Shown here: piece after piece, positions 9,980 to 19,983 of the stretch
How the letters are laid out: each line of letters starts with the position of its first letter
How positions within the stretch are numbered: the stretch's first letter is position 1
NCBI GenBank assembly: GCA_907163375.1
Contig: CAJQUW010006266.1
Span: 124,001 to 188,000 of the forward strand
Source of the DNA: Prostheceraeus crozeri
Lineage: Eukaryota; Platyhelminthes; Polycladida; Euryleptidae
Length of the DNA stretch: 64,000 nucleotides
Reading direction: 5' to 3'
Position numbers and translations under genes: made by a program
The notes under the pieces: model-generated
The model's database searches: none
Seen by the model: the letters and a program-made list of their open reading frames with translations, nothing else
What the model was told of the DNA's origin: nothing

Positions 9980-10656
9980 CAGTGGTGGGCAACGCGTGGC
10001 CCACCGGGACATATTGGGAGGCCCCGCTGACATTATTTGAATCAATTATGTGAAAATGATTCACTTCGACTTCGACCTTTGTGAGGTGCATCTAAGGGTG
10101 AGGGATCCTCTTTAGAATTTTCAAAACCATTAATTCACAACTAAGTGAGCAATATGATGGCACAAAAAAACAGAAATCCACATTCGAATCATCCAACCAT
10201 GCTCCTTTCATAATGAATATCTTCTCACACAAGCGCTAAATGGTCATCACCTGCGCGAGTTTATACTAAGCCACATAGTATTCGATGCCCTGCTGAGCAT
10301 GTTTCTCTACGTAATGAAATAATGTCAGTCCCATCCACAAAAAAGTCAAATTACCGTTTAATTACAGAAAAGAAAAGCTTCCACGTTTTGTTAAACGCCT
10401 GTTTGCTCCTCAGCACTCGCATGAATTGTAGAAAGTAAATAATCATTCCTTAATATTAAACAAATTACCTCTAGTTGCGTACAATACTGCTGTATGCATT
10501 TACATGTGAAATATTGCTATGTTATACGACCACTATGAACGTACGGTACAGCAGCCCATGTGTGCACTTAAAAGTACGGAACAAAAGAATATAAAGCATA
10601 TAATGCTGCCTTTCAAGATTGGTGGCCTGCTATCCCAACTTGGTTGCCCACCGCTG
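9980..10656. mobile_element. Non-autonomous hAT element
   Basis: The ends CAGTGGTGGGCAAC (left) and GTTGCCCACCGCTG (right) form a 14-bp terminal inverted repeat with one mismatch, the CAG-x-GGTGGGCAA type common in hAT elements. Flanking 8-mers CTGTTGAA (9972-9979) and CTATAGAA (10657-10664) match at six of eight positions, as expected for an aged hAT target duplication. No transposase frame remains in the 677 bp. Confidence 0.72.
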
Positions 10657-10659
10657 CTA

Positions 10660-10955
10660 TAGAACACAATATAGCTCGATTCGACACGATATATTGTCCA
10701 ACCTCTAAATCTAAGGAATTGAAGAATCAAAACTGGGCAGTTAAGTGAAGTTCCAACTACATTTAACAACCCATTACTTCTTGAGCTTCTCAGCGTAGAA
10801 ATTCACTTACAAAACCTCATGCTCAGATTTACGACATATATTCACAACTTCCGTCTGCATCAAATGTCTCATGTTCTTTCACCTTGGAGCCTGGATTGTT
10901 CTTTTTCCTTCTTTTCTTCCAACACGTTCACAAAACCAAATGATGAGGTAAACAA
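10660..10955. other. Short stretch with no recognised feature
   Basis: This lies between the hAT element and the 3' end of the candidate membrane-protein gene on the minus strand. It could include its 3' untranslated region; no AATAAA on the minus strand was verified. Confidence 0.4.
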
Positions 10956-10960
10956 TCCTT

Positions 10961-11272
10961 CTATTGTTTCTGTGCATGCTGTGGGCGGTGGCCGGGGATG
11001 GAAGTTGGCTGAATGTCCGGAACACGCTTCGCATGTCCTAATCCATAGTGATACACTTTCCACAAGTGAATTCCAGTCACTATAGCGAAGCAGATGAGCA
11101 TCACACAGATCCCAAACTTCACATGAGGCCCAAAACGTCGCCGGAATCGAGTTCCACGTGGAGGAGGTCTTGGCTTCGAGAATTCGGCATCATCCGGGTC
11201 ATTCAACAGTCGACTGTACTCCAACTGGTCTCTATAACGAAGGAGCGATTTCTTCTTATATACACGCGCCAT
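10961..11272 (-). CDS. Candidate small single-pass membrane protein
   Basis: A minus-strand frame starting MARVYKKKSLLRYRDQ at 11272 runs 103 codons to TAG at 10961-10963. The first 55 residues are strongly basic with a proline-arginine patch (KPRPPPRGTRFRRRF), then comes one hydrophobic segment FGICVMLICFAIVTGIHLW (about residues 56-74) and a short polar tail. The positive-inside rule suggests the N-terminus is cytosolic and the tail is outside or lumenal. The frame stays open upstream for another 59 codons, but the start at 11272 is preferred because the upstream part has no conserved look. Base composition is richer in GC than the neighbourhood, and no mobile-element motif is seen. I do not recognise the family. 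It could be a complete small gene or a first exon. Confidence 0.45.
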   Translation of the reverse strand: MARVYKKKSLLRYRDQLEYSRLLNDPDDAEFSKPRPPPRGTRFRRRFGPHVKFGICVMLICFAIVTGIHLWKVYHYGLGHAKRVPDIQPTSIPGHRPQHAQKQ

Positions 11273-11279
11273 TGAAGCA

Positions 11280-11780
11280 GGAGAAGTTTGATGAAACACT
11301 ACCGTCAAGCAAGCGTGATGAGAATGCTTGCCATTCTTCCGATACAACCGCTGACCGTACCTCAACAACACGAAGCCGATTAGACGCTTGACAAAAGCAC
11401 GTACGATGCAGACAATCAACGTGAGAGAGAGAACATTGTTTGCCAACACCAGAAATTGTATTGAGAGCTCAGTTAATTGATTGACACAGCGATCTCAGCG
11501 CTGTTTTACAGGAAATTGATAATTCTCAAGAGAGCAGTGCACTTCCAGAGCAGGTTTAAACTGACTCCAACTGATCAACAAAAGATTTGAATTAGGAAAT
11601 TGCCTGTTTGAATAATTGATGGACTTTTAAACTTGGCGACAGTCTTCAACTCTTGTGGGGAGAACGTCAACGATCTTCTCGATGATCATTTGAGCCAACC
11701 TGAATGAAATTTTCAAGGGATCCATGCGATTGGAGTTTATAAAGATTGCAGAGTGTCAGTTCGCCTGGGCATTGAATAGA
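11280..11780. other. Stretch upstream of the candidate membrane-protein gene
   Basis: Contains the open upstream extension of the minus frame to 11449 and otherwise nothing I can name. It would hold the promoter and 5' untranslated region if the gene is real. Confidence 0.4.
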
Positions 11781-11900
11781 AAGATGTCCTCAGACTTGAA
11801 CAATTTAAGCACAACAATTCCTCATTAAGCGTAGAAACGCAGCGTCTACGGCTGCCAAGTAATTGTTATGCTTAAATTGTTCAAGTCTGAGGACATCTTT
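11781..11900. repeat. 120-bp near-perfect hairpin
   Basis: The left arm (11781-11822) and right arm (11857-11900) are inverted copies of about 42 bp with one or two differences: AAGATGTCCTCAGACTTGAA on the left and its complement at the right end. The loop is about 35 bp. Transcribed from either strand it would form a long RNA stem. Confidence 0.85.
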
Positions 11901-11952
11901 CGATAGGAGTCTAGCATAGCTTTGCAGTCTTTTTACTTTGCATTTTGTGGTT

Positions 11953-12153
11953 GTGTCTCCGTGGCGCAGTGGTTCAGTGCTTGGCCTGGCGATCTTCTGG
12001 TCCACAGGTCGAGCCCCGAGAGTGTCATTGGAAGTCGGCAGGAAGGGCATCCGGTCTCCGTGGCGCAGTGGTTCAGTACTTGGCCTGGCGATCTTCTGGT
12101 CCACAGGTCGAGCCCCGAGAGTGTCATTAGAAGTCGTCAGAAAGACCATCTGA
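11953..12153 (+). mobile_element. tRNA-derived SINE heads, two in tandem
   Basis: Two copies of a 101-bp segment follow head to tail. Each begins TCTCCGTGGCGCAGTGGTT (A-box TGGCGCAGTGG), has a B-box-like GGTCGAGCCCC, and ends with GAAGTCGGCAGGAAGGGCA. Both lack the 3' half of the full SINE seen at 13009 and 19061. The unit boundary falls inside the conserved CATCCGG, so this is a head-only dimer. Confidence 0.85.
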
Positions 12154-12159
12154 ACTTTG

Positions 12160-13005
12160 ACAAGAGCTGGTTTTCATTACGGTTGTGAAGCGATTTAACC
12201 ATTCATCCTTCGTCATACTCATTCATTGCTTATTTCTTATCCATTGCAGATGATGGGGTCATCGCTAGATGACAGACTTGCTTTGTGCAGATATACAATA
12301 TGATCTTCCAATGACTCAGAATACCAGTAGCAATTCTAAGTTCTCGACGGCAAAATTATATAGTGGGCATTTACATCTGCATGCATATACAGTGTACAAG
12401 AGATAAATATCGTTCATAGGCAACAATTCAAATTAGCACCTAAATTAATGTGAATATATGTTATATTAATACAAAAATGAAGGGCAGCAAAATGATTCAA
12501 TAACAATATTAGTTATAAAAAAATTACATTGACAGCAATAGTTTCAATAATCTAAATAATCTAGTGGTTTCATGTCCAGCATTTACTCCATCTTTACGAC
12601 TACAACTTTCAATGATTGGTGTATCATTCAATAATTCAATTTATTTTTTCTTGCATTCCATTGATAATGATAAAATATCAGTCATTGGAGAAATTGCATC
12701 GTCGAATAAAAATTTATGGAATTTCAAATCACTTTCACAATTATTCATAAGCCTACCATGTTTATATAACTGCGTGTACAGTAACAAAATCAGTGCTAAG
12801 TTAGTGAAGCATTAGGACCATCGATTCAATAGGTTGGGTTTGATCAAGTCAACATTTTGTCGCGTGGATTTAGAATGACAATTATGGGAATTTGAAACGC
12901 TAAAAATTATAGATGAGAGTCATCTTTCACTAGATTTAAAACTATTCGTACGATTAATCGTTTCATCCAATCGCTACGATTCTGCTCATTATGTAGCATG
13001 CATGT
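12160..13005. other. AT-rich stretch with no recognised gene
   Basis: No supported reading frame or repeat. Confidence 0.5.
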
Positions 13006-13008
13006 CAG

Positions 13009-13205
13009 TGGTCTCCGTGGCACAGTGGCTAAGCGCTTGGCCTAGCGATCTTTTGGTCCAGAGGTCGAGCCCCGAAACTGTCATTGGAAGTCGTCAGGAA
13101 AGGCGTCCGGACTGAAAGTACCACAACGCTCCATAATTCTGACTGTGTCAGCACCGTCCAAGCCCCAAGTATTGAGAGTAGTGACGGAAAAGCTTCATTT
13201 TTTCA
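13009..13205 (+). mobile_element. tRNA-derived SINE, full length
   Basis: Starts TGGTCTCCGTGGCACAGTGG (tRNA-like A-box), B-box GGTCGAGCCCC, then the central GAAGTCGTCAGGAAAGGCG block, a CACAACGCTCC block and TGTCAGCACCGTCCAAGCCC, ending near a T-rich run. At least five other copies lie in this window, so it is the most common dispersed element here. Confidence 0.85.
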
Positions 13206-13209
13206 TTCA

Positions 13210-14570
13210 TATGTCAGGGTTCAACCTGCATCATGGGTGGCAATTGAAAGGCCTCAGTTCATCTGCCCACATTCTAGCAATTAGCCCAAACCGGCACTTG
13301 AAGCGCATTGAAACTCCGAGGAGGAGCGATTTGATACCTGCTTGCATCCTTCAATGCTCCTCAGAATCTTATGAAAGTTACAGAGAAGCAAAGATGGTGT
13401 TTCAACCTTCTCACATCGGCATTCGCTTGCTCTAATTGGTTCATCTTGGCACCATAAAGAGCCATTCAAAATCCAAAATCACCCATTCTTACAAATTTCC
13501 ATGATGAAAATTTTTGATTTTCCCCGAATTTTGGATAGAAATCTCCTCTATCATTGCCGATTATGATGCTAAAATGATTGCAGTGAGAAAATGCCAAAAC
13601 TTGCTGTTAAGATTGAACTGTGTATAAAAATAGCCCAAACATAAGGGCATGTAATGTAAAGTTTCTCTTTGAAACGGTGCCCGTTCGCATGCATGCGTGA
13701 AATGTACAAAGGTTTAAGTACTTTCAACTGAGATTTATAATAGACAGATGAATTAAAAAGACTCAAAGTATTTATATCATTGAGAAAAGACCCAAAATGC
13801 TGCTTCAATGTGCTACTATTCAAATACTCAAAAAGTAGTATATATCACAAAATGTGATAGATTATCATGCTAACCCTGAAAAACCAATGGTCCGCTGGTG
13901 ATCCATAATGATGTAAAATCTTAAGTGATAAGTTTCTTATCTCTTCTGCAATGTCACTGGATGTTACATGAGTCTTTATACCCAACATAGCATACTTGTC
14001 AGTAGCTCACAGATGTTTCCAAAACCAAGAAGGCTTGTCAAGAAAGTTTTTAATCGACTTGCATTGCAGCACATCACTGATGTGTGCATACATGCTGACT
14101 CGAATTACTGAGTATGAAGAATAAGATACAGACTTTCACATTTCAAGTCCTCAAACGTCAGACAAAAACACAGGAGAATTTTCCTGTTCAGATTATTTAT
14201 TCAATGTTTGTCGATAAGCAATTCGTTTCACGAGCATTCCATAGAAAGAGAGAGACAAAGAAGAAATCTTACTTTGGCATTGAGAAAGTTGTGGAAGGAA
14301 TTGTTTGTCGATAAATATTGAAAAGAATCTGACGACGAAAGTTCATTTGTTTGCTATGCAAATTCATGGTCACTGATAACAGAAAATCTACATCATAAGG
14401 GATCTCACACCCCATGAACAATGTTTGAAGAATGGAAATGATGTTATTCAAGGATGGAGGACTCTAAACATTCATCATGCTTACTAAAGCCTAACACTAT
14501 TCGTAGAGATCGTCCAAAATCCACGTGCACAGCAGATTAATGGTAGCAAAGACAATTCCCCCGTTCAAGC
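13210..14570. other. Stretch with no recognised gene
   Basis: Short chance frames only. Nothing repeated in the window was recognised. Confidence 0.5.
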
Positions 14571-14580
14571 GAGAAGATTC

Positions 14581-15327
14581 CCTTGTGGTATGTGCGGCAA
14601 AGGTGTTGGGGTCCACAAGCGCTGTAGTGGACTCAGGTCTCTCAACGGCATCGTGAAATTTCAATGTCCTACTTGTGGCCATGGCAGCAGAAGTGCAGTT
14701 GAGGTCGAGACATGTTGGGTAGACGATGAGGAAATTGAAATCGTGAAAGAATTTCACTATCTTGGTGACGTGCTTTGCTGCGAGGGTGGTGCCGTTCGTG
14801 CTAGAATCGCGTCAGCCTGGTGCAAATTGAAGGACATCGCCAGTCTGCTCAGAAACCGCCACATTCCACTGAGGTGCCGAGGTAACGTGTACAACTCTTG
14901 CATCAGGCCTGTACTTCTTTACGGTGCTGAATCCTGGAACCTCACTCAACAGCAGGTTCAACAACTCCGGTCATGTGAAAGAAGAATGCTTCGCTACATG
15001 AGTGGCATTTCACTGTCTGATCGGATCGACAGCGCTACCGTGGCAAGCAGGTGTGGCCTCACATCGTTAGACGAAGTAATCAGAGAGCGAAGGCTCAGGT
15101 GGTTCGGTCATATCAAGCGTCGAAATATTGATGAACCAATCAGGCAGGTGTTTGACGCGATGGTAGAAGGTTTCCGTCCTCGTGGAAGACCGAGGAAGAC
15201 ATGCCTCCAAATGGTCAATGAGGACATGGTGGAGATGGGAATATCTGCGAGTGATGCTCAGGACCTTCCTCGATGGAGAAGTCTCACATCATCCAACCCT
15301 CAACAGAAGAGGAAAAGAAGACGTTAA
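14581..15327 (+). pseudogene. LINE reverse transcriptase C-terminal region, open to the natural stop
   Basis: The frame is open for about 248 codons. It begins PCGMCGKGVGVHKRCSGL with a later CPTC, a cysteine-histidine zinc-binding segment; the usual stretch between GVG and VHKRCSG (N-S-I-x-C-x-x-C-x-x-W) is missing, so a short internal deletion is likely. Then comes FHYLGDVLCCEGG, RPVLLYGAESW, a CERRMLRYM helix, VIRERRLRWFGHIKR and GFRPRGRPRKTCLQMV. These are the thumb and tail motifs of non-LTR retrotransposon polymerases (YLG, LLYGSE-x-W, R-L-x-W-x-GH, GRP-x-K-x-W). The catalytic palm with YADD is absent, so the copy is 5' truncated, as is usual for LINEs. It is the longest undamaged element frame in the window and may be young. 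Confidence 0.8.
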
Positions 15328-15507
15328 AAGGAGAAAGTAAGTAATGATTCAAGGACATCTGGAGAGAGTCCCTCGTCCATGTCTGACTGGTTGGAACAGC
15401 CTATGGCTCGATGGATGAGATCTCTTTCAAAATGAAAAACAGAGATAAATTCATGCATAACTTCATGTATATGCCTAGTTATATTCATGGACGAAATTCA
15501 TAATTTG

Positions 15508-15605
15508 TGAAGATGCCTTAGTTTGACATAATTATGTTGAGTTGGGAAGAACCAAGTTTTGTTTGATATTCAAAATACAATCTTTTTTTATGTACGCTGC
15601 GATAT
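15508..15605. repeat. Dispersed repeat, copy 1 (second at 33511-33606)
   Basis: About 98 bp beginning GAAGATGCCTTAGTTTGACA and including GAACCAAGTTTTGTTTG is shared at roughly 80-85% identity and in the same orientation with 33511-33606. This copy lies 180 bp downstream of the LINE frame and could be part of its 3' region or an unrelated short element. Confidence 0.7.
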
Positions 15606-15695
15606 ACTTCCATCAGCACCTGCTGATCAGCTTCAGGCATGTGAATCTATTCTGCATGATTCAAAGTAACTCAAAAATTACAAACATAGTAATGT

Positions 15696-15987
15696 ATGAA
15701 CATAGAAATGAATCGTTATACATGTTTCTATACATATATATCATGATCCGAATAGACATCTATCAAATATACCATGAAATATAATCAAAGAACCATCCCT
15801 TCCCGTAGAACTTTTCTTGAGAACTTTCCTGGTAGAAATAGTCCAGATATCGGATCATGATATATAACAGGTATACCATAGCATTCTTGCTCCCTCACTA
15901 CGCTCGGGCAGATTGCTATTTCTCCTTCGGGAATTTGAAGAATGCTATGGTATACTTATCAGATATTCATATAATTTCTATGTTCAT
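15696..15987. repeat. Foldback element with a three-way-junction plan
   Basis: Three perfect inverted pairs are nested: an outer 14-bp pair (ATGAACATAGAAAT at 15696, complement ending 15987) and two side-by-side inner pairs, 14 bp (15737-15750 with 15851-15864) and 18 bp (15871-15888 with 15938-15955). Single-stranded DNA or RNA from here would fold as an outer stem with two hairpin branches. There is no coding frame. Confidence 0.75.
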
Positions 15988-16030
15988 TTAGCTAATGTTA
16001 CAACATATAATATTATGTCTCTCCATATAT

Positions 16031-16222
16031 GTGGTCTCCGTGGGACAGTGGTTAAGTGCTTGGACTAGCGATCTTTTGGTCCAGAGGTCGAGCCCCGAAG
16101 GTATCATTGGAAGTCGGCAGGAAGGGCATCCGGACTAAAAGTACTACAACGCTCCATAAGTCTGACTATGTCAGCACCGTCCAAGCCCCAAGTATGGGGA
16201 GTAGAGACGTAAAAGCTTCAAA
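16031..16222 (+). mobile_element. tRNA-derived SINE
   Basis: Full-length copy: GTGGTCTCCGTGGGACAGTG head, B-box GGTCGAGCCCC, CATCCGGACTAAAAGTACTA centre and TGTCAGCACCGTCCAAGCCC end. It abuts the left flank of the Penelope-like element. Confidence 0.85.
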
Positions 16223-16252
16223 AGTATAATATATGTTACTATTAATTTCGAA

Positions 16253-16296
16253 GGTCAAACATGTTTCAAGCAAAATTGCTCATCATCAGTGACAGG
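16253..16296 (-). ncRNA. Hammerhead ribozyme motif of the Penelope-like element
   Basis: On the minus strand: stem I GUCA/UGAC, core CUGAUGA, one extra base, a stem II built on GAGCA/UGCUU with a four-base loop, GAAA, a minimal stem III (A-U, C-G around two bases) and cleavage triplet GUU. The conserved core is complete. The short stem I and extra base before stem II make activity uncertain. Confidence 0.65.
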
Positions 16297-16396
16297 AGAA
16301 AGATGTTACAATAAAATGGAGCTTATATACAAAAGAAGGAAAGTGAACTACATTGCATCAGTTCATAGGTCGTCGGTACATTTGTAGTGCATGGAT

Positions 16397-17010
16397 TCAC
16401 CAAAGTTCTAACTGCGTCACAAGTTGAATATTCATCAATAATTCGTCATTAATCTCGCGAATATGCAGTGCTTCAGCCAACTTTGTCAACCACGGCTTAG
16501 TTCTATAAATAATTCTAAACTTCGCTTCGTTAGGAATGTGTTCATGCATGCTAATTTCAGAAGCAGGTCTACCTTTCATGTGTGCATTTATCCGAGTAAT
16601 AAAATGCCTTCTTGTTTCTCCTATGTAACACTTATTAAAGTGCTCACACTCATATTTATGAACAATTGAAGAATGTAAGAAACAAGAGATTTTATCTTTG
16701 ATCGGAATTAGCATACTAGTCTTTAAAGTTTTAAATATTGGAAAAATACGGAAGTTTTTCAGACGAACATCAATTTGTTTGATACCGGAAACGAATTCGT
16801 TACAAAAAAAGACGAATTGTAATATGTCATTGAAAAAATTTAGTTTTTTCTTGATTATCGCTATACGGTGGATTTCTAATACACTCTTCTACCTTTTGGT
16901 AAATGTTATCAAATTCTCTTCGAGTATAATCATTTAGAAGGAAAATATTTTTTAATTTCTCAATACATTGCTTGACATCATTAGGATCACTACAAAGTTT
17001 AAGAATCGAG
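16397..17010 (-). pseudogene. Penelope-like polymerase tail and GIY-YIG endonuclease remnant
   Basis: The minus strand shows a polymerase-tail region with RREFDNIYQKVEECI, then KQIDVRLKNFRIFPIFKTLK, and then the endonuclease: SSIVHKYECEHFNKCYIGET with RRHFITRINAHMKG and later SEISMHEH. The K-Y-x-C-x-x-C-x-x-x-YIGET-x-R-x-x-x-x-R-x-x-x-H pattern is the GIY-YIG nuclease signature of Penelope-like elements; the paired cysteines are reduced to one clear C in this copy. The reading is interrupted at least once. The function in the intact family is target nicking during retrotransposition. Confidence 0.8.
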
Positions 17011-17122
17011 CTTTGGTGAATCCATGCACTACAAATGTACCGAAGACCTATGAATTGATGGAATGTACTTCACTTTCCTTCTTTTGTATATAAGCTCCGT
17101 TTTATTGTAACATCTGTTTTTC

Positions 17123-17163
17123 CTCACTAATGATGAGCAATTTTGCTTGAAACATGTTTGACC
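17123..17163 (+). ncRNA. Decayed hammerhead motif in the second flank
   Basis: Inverted partner of the 16253-16296 motif. It keeps the GAGCA/UGCUU stem, GAAA and the ACAUGUUUGACC tail, but the core reads CUAAUGA rather than CUGAUGA. The lost G5 should abolish cleavage. Confidence 0.6.
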
Positions 17164-17174
17164 CTCAAAATGAA

Positions 17175-18580
17175 TAGTTTTCATTCTAAAATGAATCTGG
17201 ACAGTCTTGCTTTTATGATGTTATTTATACAATTTAGCAGTGCATCCATTCTGTAGGTTCGCAAATGCAGCTGAGTAAATACAATGAATATCAGTATTTG
17301 TCCACTGTACACGAGGTTTTGGGGTATGGGCCAGTATCCATGAATTGTCCATTAGGGTGAGGTGGGGGTTCCACGTGGATCATGGACGATAAGAAGTTGA
17401 AAACTGTCTATCTACCATTTTTAATTTCCTTTACGTATTTCCACTATCAGCATCTGTAGTCGGTACAGTATATTAGACGTCTGTTTTGAACATGTAAGCA
17501 GCAGTGTTTGGAATCTAGGGTATTAGTATATTTACAGTAAGAATGAGTAGTGTTACAAGTCTTAAGATTTCCACTTTTACCAGATATCGGGCCAAAGCTG
17601 ATCAATTTTAATTCGTTGCCACGAGAAAGCTCCATTAAGGTCTTTTAAGAACTGATTAATCCAATGGTTACAGTAGCATTGCACTTGTACACTTGCGGAT
17701 TGGAGAACGCCATCAGTCCTCATTAGGACTACTTCAATTAATAATTTGAATTATCAAGCATTATATTCTATTATAAATGGCTGCTGGGATGATTTTCATC
17801 ATCGCATGAGAATTAGGAATTATATGATTGACAAAACCGTAACTGAGTAACAACTCCCCTTTTTATAGTTTGGTATCACTAGAAGCCATGATGCAGTCTA
17901 ACTTAGGATACAAAAACAGAAGTATTATTTCCACTGGCAATCACTGAGGCAGACTTGAAGATGGCTGGAACACATGGCGAACACAAATCAGTCGCTACTG
18001 CTTCATCGAGGCGGCATTGCAATGTACTATCTTATCTCAGGAACCTTTTCATAACCTTGAGAACTGTTTTATACAGCCTTGATATTTCATAACATATTAA
18101 CTTACTCCTCTTTTCCCCAGTGACCGCTCACCGATAAACTTCTCTTAATTCTCGTCGGAAAGCTTAACAACAATCTAATTGAATGCAGTTCCCAACTGAA
18201 TACCCGATCTCTCCTTCGTTTGAAGGCAATGATGTTTTAAAGCAGCGTTGAAAGGTAAATCACAAAACATGATTCAGATCTAAGTAAGAGAAATGAGATG
18301 GCAGAGCACATGCGCTCAGTGTTTGAGTAATCTCTGCAGAGAGACTAATTGAATAAAGTAATCGCCGAAATGGAGAGAAAGTTCCGTCGACAAGATCATG
18401 TCGTTTATGATGCAACATTATGGAGAGCAATACAATTTTCGACGAATGTGTTGCAGTTGCCGAAACTTGACTGTTGCAGGTGTCTGTGTTTCATCGGCTA
18501 GAAACAGATCCCTCTTAGACCCCTGCGCCGTTGCCGGTCACTTCTTCGGCGTCTCGCCGGCGGAGACATTTTTGTTTTAT
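17175..18580. other. Stretch with no recognised gene
   Basis: No supported feature. The frame near 18398-18586 ends inside the small hAT-like element and has no known domain. Confidence 0.5.
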
Positions 18581-18586
18581 TTAATG

Positions 18587-18817
18587 CAGGGCTGCCACTC
18601 TTATCAAAAATAAAAACCGGAAAGTCAAATCGCAGTCTCAAAAGAGCCCCCTCACGATCTCAAAGTACCAATGCACAATCTCAAAAGGGTCCCTTTCAAA
18701 ATCTGAATATTTCAAAATCCAAATCATTTGTTCCCTGCCAAAACATTTTTCTCACTACTTAGTTTATTCTGAAGAAAAGCCGGAATTCCGGTTAAAACCG
18801 GAAGAGTGGCATCCCTG
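18587..18817. mobile_element. Small non-autonomous hAT-like element
   Basis: Terminal inverted repeat CAGGGCTGCCACTCTT / AAGAGTGGCATCCCTG (16 bp, one mismatch). Perfect 6-bp direct repeats TTAATG abut both ends (18581-18586 and 18818-18823). The 231-bp body has no frame; an internal short palindrome, CCGGAATTCCGG, lies near the right end. Confidence 0.7.
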
Positions 18818-19060
18818 TTAATGTACGAGTATTAACTCTGTCCACTGCATTTCTACCTGGAACTCAGGAACACATCGTTTGTTCCGAGGAAAAGTCCAAA
18901 TATACTTTCTAGTTGGGTATAACCAAGAGAGTAGCCCCAAATTCTGACAGGAACAAAGTTGTCGGTGAATAAGCTTGTATGGGTATCGATCGGTCAAAGG
19001 TATAGCATTCTCACTTTGCTAGAATTCAGGTGTAGGATGTACATGTATATTACGTGTACC

Positions 19061-19265
19061 TGTGGTGTCCGTGGCACAGTGGTTGCGTACTTGGACTAGC
19101 GATCTTTTGGTCCAGAGGTCGAACCCGGAAAGTGCCATTGGAAGTCGGCAGGAAGGGCATCCGGACTACAAAGCACCACAACGCTCCAAACAAAGTCTGA
19201 CTTAAGTCAGCACCGTCCAAGGCCCCAGTAGGGGTAAAAAGTGACGCAAAATCCGTAAAAAAAAC
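19061..19265 (+). mobile_element. tRNA-derived SINE with A-rich tail
   Basis: Full-length copy from TGTGGTGTCCGTGGCACAGT through the GAAGTCGGCAGGAAGGGCAT centre to TCAGCACCGTCCAAGGCCCC, ending in an A-rich run at about 19255-19264. The A-run marks the 3' end and suggests LINE-driven insertion. Confidence 0.87.
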
Positions 19266-19269
19266 CTGT

Positions 19270-19950
19270 ACATTAATGCAGCCGTGATGTCATACAAATC
19301 ATTCATCGGTTACTCAGCTTTATATAAGGCCGCCGTATTTCTGTTAATTACACAAAAATCACAATTCTAGTTTAATTAAGAACCCTTAGTTGATGAAAAG
19401 CAACTTCTGTGAATTGTGCCGACTGGGTAGGCTGTATGCATCACAACATTTTCAGATAGTGAAGTTTTAACGAATTCTTTTGTACTAATTTTAATCAGGA
19501 ATGAGATTAGGACTATCCGTTTTTTCGATTAAGCGAAGGATAACGAGGAATAGGCCTATACTTAGATACTAAGGAGAGATCCAACTTTTATTCTAATGAA
19601 CTCAACGGATGTACGCCGATAAACGCCGCCGCCGCCGATGAAAAAATATCCCTCTGTACATTTGACGGACTTTTTCTAAGCCTCTTCTAAGGGATTGTCA
19701 TCTGCTATCATTTATTTCCGCATATCCGAGCGCTCAAAGAAAATGAAATGCAACTAATTGAATCGATCGGGATTATACATTGATTCAAGGCAAGGATCTG
19801 AAATTATTCGTTTTTAATAGTAATGGCAATTAATAATATCAGCATAACGTTAACATTAGTTGTGGTTCTTGTGAATTTCTTCAACTATCGAAGACTCCTC
19901 GTGATTTTGAATAATCGATCCATACGTTGTGCATGACCACATGTTTGAGA
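19270..19950. other. Stretch with no recognised gene
   Basis: No supported feature. Confidence 0.5.
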
Positions 19951-19983
19951 AGGTTGAGAAGGTTGCTACCTCCGCGACACTGA

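Larger units (their letters stand above)
16240..17170 (-). mobile_element. Penelope-like element with inverted flanks and hammerhead motifs
   Basis: Two arms of about 150 bp (16248-16410 and 17005-17165) are inverted copies of each other and enclose a minus-strand coding remnant with the end of the reverse transcriptase and a GIY-YIG endonuclease. Both arms contain a hammerhead-like motif near their outer edge. Inverted LTR-like flanks with minimal hammerheads are known for Penelope-like elements. The element is broken and lacks most of its polymerase. No clear target duplication was found. Confidence 0.8.
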
